Of a stretch of 11,672 bases of DNA, positions 7,170 through 11,672 are shown in pieces. Below the pieces are notes generated by a model that worked only from the letters and a program-made list of their open reading frames with translations, did not search any database and was not told where the DNA came from. The stretch covers positions 1-11,672 of the forward strand of contig DASUMP010000020.1 of assembly GCA_036277635.1 (NCBI GenBank). Direction: 5' to 3'. The translations under genes were made by a program, and so were the position numbers. The stretch comes from DASUMP01 sp036277635 (GTDB taxonomy: Bacteria > Actinomycetota > Acidimicrobiia > IMCC26256 > PALSA-610). Within the stretch, counting starts at the first letter, position 1. Every line of letters begins with the position of its first letter.

Positions 7170-8231
7170 TCAGCGCGCTCGCGCGAACGCGTCGACGACA
7201 GCGGCTCGCCACGCGAGCAACGCAGGGGAGTGGGCGGTCGTGGAGCGGCCGAACCTCGTCACGACGAGGTCGAGCGCCGGACACACCAGGATCGATTGCC
7301 CTTCGTAGCCGTTGGCCCAGAACGTGCCGTGTTCGTCGCCGACGACCCACCAGTGCGCGCCGTAGTACCGGCCGTCGTCGGGATCGCGGGATCGGATGCG
7401 GCGCGCGTGATCGACCCAGCCGGCCGGCAGGACCCGGCGACCGTCCCAGACGCCGTCGCGGAGATAGAGCAACCCGAACTTCGCGAAGTCGCGCGCGGTC
7501 GCGTACACGTAGGACGACCCGATGAACGTGCCGGCCTCGTCGAACCGCGCCTCGGCGCTGTGCATGCCGATGGGCTCGAACAGCGCGTCGCGCAGGAAGC
7601 GTTCGTACGGCGCGCCTGGTCCGATCGCGCGCGCGACGATGCCGGAGACGATGTTCGACGTGCCCGACGAGTAGTTGAACGCCGTACCGGGTTCGTGCGC
7701 GAGTGGACGACTCGCGGCGTAGTGCGCGACGTCGCGGTTCGCGTCGGTGAACAGCATCTCCATCACGTGGGAGATGCCCGCGTCGACGTAGTCCTCGACG
7801 AAGTCGAGACCGTCGCGCATCGTGAGGAGCTGTTCGAGGGTGATCGTGCGGCGCGGATCGGACGGGTCGGTCCACTCCGGGACCGGCACCGGTTCGTCGA
7901 GACGCAGCGCGCGCCGACCGACGAGGACGCCGACGGCGGCGTGGAGCACCGACTTGGCGGTCGACCACGACAACAGCTTCGTGTCGGGGGTGACGGGTTC
8001 GGCGGGGCGATCCCACTTCGGGATCGCACCGCCGGCGTACTCCGCGACCACGCGCCCGTGGTGTACGACGACCACCGCGTAGGTCTCGCCGTACCGATCG
8101 CCGTCGGTGGCCATGGCGGTGACGAGCGCGGTGAGGCGGGACTCGACATCGCGTGGCGCCGACCCTTCCGGCCACCGGTCGGTGGGCCACGGCGCGTCGG
8201 CGGCTGCCGGGAGCGGGACGAGTGCGACCAT
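7170..8231 (-). CDS. Beta-lactamase-fold serine hydrolase (class C / 6-aminohexanoate-dimer hydrolase-like)
   Basis: This 353-residue member of the Beta-lactamase family (PF00144) probably acts as an esterase, amidase or peptidase and not as an antibiotic-degrading enzyme. The nucleophile motif is SxxK (STAK, S90-K93). The second motif is YSS with Y187, which replaces the YxN of true class C lactamases. The third box is GYEGQ (308-312), where KTG would lie. The motif pattern resembles the NylB/EstB type hydrolases. There is no signal peptide, unlike secreted lactamases, so it is probably cytoplasmic. The ATG at 8231 has no Shine-Dalgarno, but a TANNNT hexamer stands nine bases upstream, so the mRNA may be leaderless or nearly so. 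It converges on the amidohydrolase with a 16-bp gap and starts back to back with the RidA-like gene. The substrate is unknown. Confidence 0.92.
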   Translation of the reverse strand: MVALVPLPAAADAPWPTDRWPEGSAPRDVESRLTALVTAMATDGDRYGETYAVVVVHHGRVVAEYAGGAIPKWDRPAEPVTPDTKLLSWSTAKSVLHAAVGVLVGRRALRLDEPVPVPEWTDPSDPRRTITLEQLLTMRDGLDFVEDYVDAGISHVMEMLFTDANRDVAHYAASRPLAHEPGTAFNYSSGTSNIVSGIVARAIGPGAPYERFLRDALFEPIGMHSAEARFDEAGTFIGSSYVYATARDFAKFGLLYLRDGVWDGRRVLPAGWVDHARRIRSRDPDDGRYYGAHWWVVGDEHGTFWANGYEGQSILVCPALDLVVTRFGRSTTAHSPALLAWRAAVVDAFARAR

Positions 8232-8240
8232 CGTTCGGAC

Positions 8241-8250
8241 AACGTACGGT
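8241..8250. promoter_or_regulatory. Overlapping divergent -10 elements between serine hydrolase and RidA-like gene
   Basis: The gap between the two start codons is only 26 bp. On the plus strand TACGGT (8245-8250) ends seven bases before the GTG at 8258. On the minus strand TACGTT (8246-8241) ends nine bases before the ATG at 8231. Both fit TANNNT, the actinobacterial -10, at the distance expected for leaderless transcripts. They overlap on the same GTAC. Neither gene has a Shine-Dalgarno. TANNNT carries little information, so this is a suggestion from position only. Confidence 0.4.
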
Positions 8251-8257
8251 GCCGGCC

Positions 8258-8656
8258 GTGACGGAGCGCAAGCGGATCTCGTCGGGGAGCCCGTGGGAGC
8301 TGATCGTCGGCTACAGCCGGGCGGTCGTCGTCGGCGATCGCGTGTTCGTCGCCGGCACCGCGCCGCAGTGGCCCGACGGGCTCGTCGATCCCGATCCGGC
8401 GGTGCAGATGCGCCGCTGCCTCGAGATCATCGGCAACGCGCTGGTCGAAGCCGGCTCGGGCTTCGACGATGTCGTACGGACCCGGATCTACCTCGTCGAC
8501 GCGGCCGACTTCGAGGCGATCGGAGCAGTCCACGGCGAGGTGTTCGGCGAGATCCGACCGGCGAACACGACCGTGGTCGTCGCCGCGCTGCTGAACCCCG
8601 AGTGGCGCGTCGAGGTGGAAGCAGAAGCCGTCCTCGGCGCGGCCGCGGACACCTGA
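8258..8656 (+). CDS. RidA/YjgF-family protein lacking the canonical arginine
   Basis: This is a 132-residue Rid-family (PF01042) protein. Typical members are trimeric and hydrolyse reactive enamines/imines, or serve as catabolic accessory proteins. The family signature is seen in VFVAGTAPQ (29-37), the FDDVVRTRIYLVDAADF stretch (69-85), and the RVEVEAEAV ending (117-125) with E121. The Arg that anchors the substrate carboxylate in archetypal RidA (the PAR segment) is Asn103 here (RPANTTV), which puts it among the variant Rid subfamilies with uncertain deaminase activity. I chose GTG 8258 because a TANNNT hexamer sits seven bases before it. GTG 8249 in the same frame is possible. It is the first gene of a plus-strand run: the acetyltransferase starts 20 bp after its stop, and a second amidohydrolase follows. 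Rid-like genes often sit in amine or aromatic catabolic operons, which fits this context. Confidence 0.88.
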   Translation: MTERKRISSGSPWELIVGYSRAVVVGDRVFVAGTAPQWPDGLVDPDPAVQMRRCLEIIGNALVEAGSGFDDVVRTRIYLVDAADFEAIGAVHGEVFGEIRPANTTVVVAALLNPEWRVEVEAEAVLGAAADT

Positions 8657-8663
8657 TCCCGCT

Positions 8664-8670
8664 GGAGGAG
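8664..8670 (+). promoter_or_regulatory. Shine-Dalgarno of the Eis-like gene, decides its start
   Basis: GGAGGAG lies six bases before the ATG at 8677. The same frame is open back to 8107, but that stretch is antisense to the serine hydrolase and then out of frame across the RidA-like gene. The ATG at 8677 is therefore the real start. Confidence 0.75.
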
Positions 8671-8676
8671 TCGGGC

Positions 8677-9900
8677 ATGGTCGAGGTGCGGACGATCACC
8701 GACGGCGAGCGCGACGCGTTCTTCCGCGCCATGGCACGCGGGTTCCACTTCAACGCGTCCGACGACGAGACACGCCGATTCGCCGAGCGTCTCGATCCGG
8801 CGCGCACCCACGGCGCGTTCGACGGCGACGAGATGGTCGGCACCGCGCGCGTGTTCCCGACCGAGCTGACGGTCCCCGGTGCGCGCACGATCCCGGCGGC
8901 CGCCGTGACCAACGTGACCGTCGCGTCGACCCATCGCCGGCAGGGACTGCTCACCGAGATGATGCGTCAGGAGCTCGCCGACATCGCGTCACGAGCCGAA
9001 CCCGTCGCGATCCTCATCGCGTCGGAGGCGGCGATCTACGGCCGCTTCGGGTACGGCGTCGCCACCGAGCACGTCCTGCTCGAGATCGACGCGGTGAACG
9101 CCTCGTTCCGTGCTCCGGCGCCGCCGGGAAGCGTTCGCCTCGCGTCTCCGGAACAGATGCGGGAGACGGCCCCCGCGGTCTACGACCAGCTGCGCCGCGC
9201 CCAGCCGGGCGCGATCGGACGCGACGACCGCTACTGGGACGTGACGTTCGGCGTGGTGCCCGCGTTCGGGACCCCCGAGAAGGGTCAGCAGTTCGGCGTC
9301 GTGCGTCGCGACGCCGACGGTGCGATCGACGGCTACGCGCAGTACCGGATCACGGCCGACTGGGACTACCGGATCCCGGCGGGCGTGCTCGAGCTCGACG
9401 ATCTCGTGGCACTCACCGACGACGCGTACCACGCGCTGTGGCGGCACTGCATCGAGGTCGACTGGATCACGCGTGTGCGCGCCGAGAACCGTCCCCCGGT
9501 CGAGCCGTTGCCTCAGCTGCTGATCGATCCGCGGGTCGTGCGCCAGCGCGAGCGGGCCGACCTGATGTGGTTACGAATCGTCGACGTCGCCGCCGCGCTG
9601 TCGGCGCGCACCTACCGGGTCGCCGATCGGCTGGTGCTCGACGTCGTCGACGAGTTCTTCGACCACGGCGGGCGGTTCGTACTCGAGACCACGACCGACG
9701 CGGCCCGGTGCGCGCCCACCTCCGACGCGGCCGACCTCACGCTCGCGGTGGCCGATCTCGGCGCCGCGTACCTCGGCGGCACCGCCCTGTGGCCGGCCGC
9801 GGCGGCGGGACGGGTGCGCGCACACACCGCCGGCGCGGTCGAGCGCTTCGACCGGCTGTTCCTGACGGATCGCGCGCCGTGGTGCCACACGTGGTTCTGA
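8677..9900 (+). CDS. Eis-like GNAT N-acetyltransferase
   Basis: This 407-residue protein matches the three-part Eis (enhanced intracellular survival) architecture: an N-terminal GNAT domain, a second GNAT-like half and a C-terminal SCP2-like domain. The acetyl-CoA loop is THRRQGL (85-91), after the strand VTNVTV. The segment YGRFGYG (121-127) matches the stretch of Mycobacterium tuberculosis Eis that carries the catalytic tyrosine. The chain ends in Phe (HTWF), as Eis does, where the terminal carboxylate takes part in catalysis. Its length is close to the roughly 400 residues of the family. Eis proteins acetylate amines at several positions on aminoglycosides and on lysines of proteins. The native substrate of environmental homologues is mostly unknown. 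It lies between a Rid protein and an amidohydrolase in a tight run, so acetylation of a small amine metabolite is a reasonable inference, with drug resistance as an alternative. Confidence 0.92.
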   Translation: MVEVRTITDGERDAFFRAMARGFHFNASDDETRRFAERLDPARTHGAFDGDEMVGTARVFPTELTVPGARTIPAAAVTNVTVASTHRRQGLLTEMMRQELADIASRAEPVAILIASEAAIYGRFGYGVATEHVLLEIDAVNASFRAPAPPGSVRLASPEQMRETAPAVYDQLRRAQPGAIGRDDRYWDVTFGVVPAFGTPEKGQQFGVVRRDADGAIDGYAQYRITADWDYRIPAGVLELDDLVALTDDAYHALWRHCIEVDWITRVRAENRPPVEPLPQLLIDPRVVRQRERADLMWLRIVDVAAALSARTYRVADRLVLDVVDEFFDHGGRFVLETTTDAARCAPTSDAADLTLAVADLGAAYLGGTALWPAAAAGRVRAHTAGAVERFDRLFLTDRAPWCHTWF

Positions 9901-9931
9901 CCGAGGAGAATGCACGTGGAGGGGTGATCAC

Positions 9932-11140
9932 ATGCCGTACGTGACCGGTCGGGTCGTCCACGACGCCGACGCGCACATCATGGAGACGCCGACGTGGTTG
10001 CGCGATCACGCCGACCCCGAGCTGCGCGATCGCATCCGGCCGCTCGACCTGTCGGGTGGCAACGAGCTGCGCCAGACCGGCGATCCCGACGAGCAGCTCC
10101 GCGACCTGCACGCGACGTTCGATCGTCTGCGCGCGCGGCACGCCTCCGACGCGTATCGCGCGGTCGAAGCCGACGAGATCATGACGCGCAAGAACTTCGC
10201 CGCGACGGGGTCGTTCGTGGCGGAGGATCGCCCGCGCGCACTCGATCATCTGGGCTTCGCGAGCCAGCTCGTGTTCAACACGTTCCACAACCGTCGCCTC
10301 CGCGACTGGGAGCACACCCGCGACCTCGACTACGCCTACGGCGTCGCTCGCGCCCACAACCGCGGCATGGTCGAGTTTTGCGCCGTCGACGCACGGCTGC
10401 TCCCGACGTGTTACGTGCCGCTCGTCGACTTCGCACGCGCCGCCGCGATGGCGGAGGAAGCGATCGCGATGGGAGCGGCCGCGCTGCTGGTGGCTTCGGG
10501 ATGTCCGCCGACGCACTCACCGAGCCACCGCGCGCTCGATCCGGTGTGGGCACGGGCCCAAGACGCGCAGCTCCCGGTCGTGTTCCATGTGGGCGGCACC
10601 GGCGAGCTCGTCGATCCGCACTACTTCGACAACGGGCTCCCCGTCCCTCCCGACTTCCACGGCGGCGAGGAGAACTTCCGGTCGGTCGATTACATGGGGA
10701 TCCCTGGCCCGCCGGCGCAGACGCTCGCGACGATGATCTTCGACGGCGTGTTCGAGCGCTTCCCGCGTCTGCGGGTCGGCGTCATCGAACAAGGCGCGAT
10801 CTGGGTGCCGTCGTGGATGCGACAGATGGAGTCAGCGTTCGACGCGTTCCACCGTCACGAGGAACGGCTCCAGGCCTTGTCCTTGCGGCCGAGCGACTAC
10901 GTGCGCCGGCAGATCCGGTTCACGCCGTATCCGACCGAGGACGTCGGGTGGATCACCGCCAACGCCGGTCCCGACGTGTGCATGTTCTCGTCGGACTATC
11001 CCCACGTCGAAGGCGGACGACGGCCGTACGAACGCTTCGAGGCCTCGCTCGGCGACGCGAGCGACGAGACGCGCCGCAAGTTCTACTGCGACAACTTCCT
11101 CGACCTGATGGGAGCAGCGGGCCGTTCGTTGGCGGCGTGA
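9932..11140 (+). CDS. Amidohydro_2 family metal-dependent hydrolase (second copy)
   Basis: This 402-residue PF04909 enzyme has the same overall plan as the product of 5918-7153. It has DADAH at the N-terminus (D13, H15), FHVGGTG with H219, DGVFERFPRLRVGVIEQG (271-288) and MFSSDYPHVEG with D355 and H358. The two proteins share the GVFERFPRL and SDYPHxEG blocks but differ widely elsewhere. They look like old paralogues with different substrates and not a recent duplication. GGAGGGG (9918-9924) sits seven bases before the ATG. The gap to the Eis-like stop is 31 bp, so it is probably cotranscribed with the Rid and acetyltransferase genes. No signal peptide is seen, so it is cytoplasmic. It could be a hydrolase or a non-oxidative decarboxylase. 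The sequence alone does not decide. Confidence 0.93.
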   Translation: MPYVTGRVVHDADAHIMETPTWLRDHADPELRDRIRPLDLSGGNELRQTGDPDEQLRDLHATFDRLRARHASDAYRAVEADEIMTRKNFAATGSFVAEDRPRALDHLGFASQLVFNTFHNRRLRDWEHTRDLDYAYGVARAHNRGMVEFCAVDARLLPTCYVPLVDFARAAAMAEEAIAMGAAALLVASGCPPTHSPSHRALDPVWARAQDAQLPVVFHVGGTGELVDPHYFDNGLPVPPDFHGGEENFRSVDYMGIPGPPAQTLATMIFDGVFERFPRLRVGVIEQGAIWVPSWMRQMESAFDAFHRHEERLQALSLRPSDYVRRQIRFTPYPTEDVGWITANAGPDVCMFSSDYPHVEGGRRPYERFEASLGDASDETRRKFYCDNFLDLMGAAGRSLAA

Positions 11141-11161
11141 CCGATGAACGTCGGCGGCGCG

Positions 11162-11189
11162 TCATCCGCTCGACCGGGTGTGTCCGAAG
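11162..11189 (+). promoter_or_regulatory. Possible ECF-sigma (SigK-like) promoter of the fasciclin gene
   Basis: TCATCC (11162-11167) and CCGAAG (11184-11189) are separated by 16 bp. From memory, the mycobacterial SigK promoter is close to CCATCC and CCGAAT with a similar spacer, so each element would match at five of six bases. The site lies upstream of a fasciclin gene, the same protein family as the SigK targets MPT70/MPT83. A small inverted repeat (GTGTC/GACAC, 11180-11184 and 11191-11195) overlaps the putative -10. The match is short, and the leader of about 45-50 bases to the ATG is only inferred. Confidence 0.3.
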
Positions 11190-11243
11190 AGACACGGGTG
11201 GGTTCCAGGACGGCCCGCTGCACCCGATCGAGGAGGAACACGA

Positions 11244-11672
11244 ATGTTCTCACGGCTCATCGCCGGTGTCGTCACGGCCAGCATGGCAGTGATCGGCTCG
11301 GCTGGAATCGCCGCGGCGGCGTCGCCCGTCGTACCGCCGTCGCGTGCGGATGCCGACATCGTCAGCATCGCGGTCGCTGACGGGCGCTTCACGACTCTCG
11401 TCGCCGCCGTCGGCTGCGCCGATCCCGCGGTCGGTGCTGCGCTCACGAGCGGTCAGCAGCTGACGGTCTTCGCGCCGACCGACGGGGCCTTCGCCGCGCT
11501 CGGTCTCAGCGCGGCGAACGTCTGCACCGCGCTCGACCAGGCGACGCTCACCGACGTGCTGCTCTACCACGTGACCGAGGGCCGCCGGTTCTCGAACAGC
11601 GTGCTGCCCAAGCGCGACGGACAGCAGCGCACGATCAGCACGCTGCTCGGTGCGTCGTTCGGCGTCGACCGC
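11244..11672 (+). CDS. Secreted fasciclin (FAS1) domain protein (3' end cut by window)
   Basis: 143 codons are present and the gene continues past the window. Residues 1-26 form a Sec signal peptide: a short basic start (MFSR), a hydrophobic core and an A-A-A cleavage site before S27. The FAS1 domain begins near residue 40. Its H1 region is seen as the TLVAAV start plus LTVFAPTDGAFAALG (77-91), and its H2 region as LLYHVTEG (113-120). Two cysteines (about 58 and 98) could form a disulfide. FAS1 proteins are exported adhesion or cell-surface proteins, and MPT70 of mycobacteria is a single-domain example. AGGAGGA (11231-11237) lies six bases before the ATG. It is separated from the amidohydrolase by 103 bp and probably has its own promoter. 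A further domain or an anchor may follow outside the window. Confidence 0.93.
   Translation, partial: MFSRLIAGVVTASMAVIGSAGIAAAASPVVPPSRADADIVSIAVADGRFTTLVAAVGCADPAVGAALTSGQQLTVFAPTDGAFAALGLSAANVCTALDQATLTDVLLYHVTEGRRFSNSVLPKRDGQQRTISTLLGASFGVDR

Noticed and set aside
7141..7200. Bidirectional terminator between the convergent amidohydrolase and serine hydrolase genes
   Set aside because: The stretch is GC-rich with many short self-complementary words, but shows no single stable stem followed by a T-tract on either strand.
8107..8676. Longer N-terminus for the Eis-like protein
   Set aside because: It overlaps the RidA-like gene in another frame and is antisense to the serine hydrolase. The ATG at 8677 has a good Shine-Dalgarno and matches the family's N-terminus.
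9910..9927. Five-codon mini-ORF (ATG to TGA) just before the second amidohydrolase, a possible leader peptide
   Set aside because: The GGAG before it is only one base from its ATG, too close to work, and five codons can occur by chance. The next GGAGGGG clearly serves the real gene.

Overview
The window is a very GC-rich stretch, with third codon positions almost all G or C, that is densely packed with genes. GTG starts, probable leaderless starts, an Eis-type acetyltransferase, a secreted fasciclin-domain protein and several Amidohydro_2 metalloenzymes point to an actinobacterium. I would guess Acidimicrobiia or a relative, but that is a gestalt judgement and not a placement. I see no RNA gene, CRISPR array, insertion sequence, integrase or phage gene, and no gene-free stretch longer than about 140 bp.

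Region 1 (1-5781, minus strand) reads in transcription order: membrane fatty acid desaturase (5781-4684), MFS transporter with a C-terminal cyclic-nucleotide-binding domain (4641-2938), and a membrane-anchored GGDEF-EAL protein (2829 to beyond the window edge). The spacings are 42 and 108 bp, so the first two are probably cotranscribed and the third may have its own promoter. The set suggests membrane lipid adjustment beside nucleotide second-messenger signalling. The GGDEF-EAL protein keeps all the motifs of both domains. It also has a long C-terminal extension of more than 200 residues that does not belong to EAL.

Region 2 (5782-5917) is a divergent control region between the desaturase and an amidohydrolase. 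It holds a near-perfect 20-bp palindrome, probably a TetR-type operator.

Region 3 (5918-8231) is an Amidohydro_2 gene on the plus strand that converges, with a 16-bp gap, on a class C beta-lactamase-fold serine hydrolase on the minus strand.

Region 4 (8249-11140, plus strand) starts back to back with the serine hydrolase. It is a tight run of a RidA-like protein, an Eis-like GNAT acetyltransferase and a second Amidohydro_2 enzyme, with gaps of 20 and 31 bp. It looks like a small catabolic or detoxification operon. Its substrate cannot be read from sequence.

Region 5 (11141-11672) is a short intergenic region with a possible ECF-sigma (SigK-like) promoter, followed by a secreted fasciclin (FAS1) protein that runs off the window.

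The strongest leads are the extension on the GGDEF-EAL protein, the transporter-CNBD fusion next to it, the palindrome at 5812-5831 and the overlapping divergent -10 elements at 8241-8250. None of them proves a new system. Most of the window is ordinary accessory metabolism.
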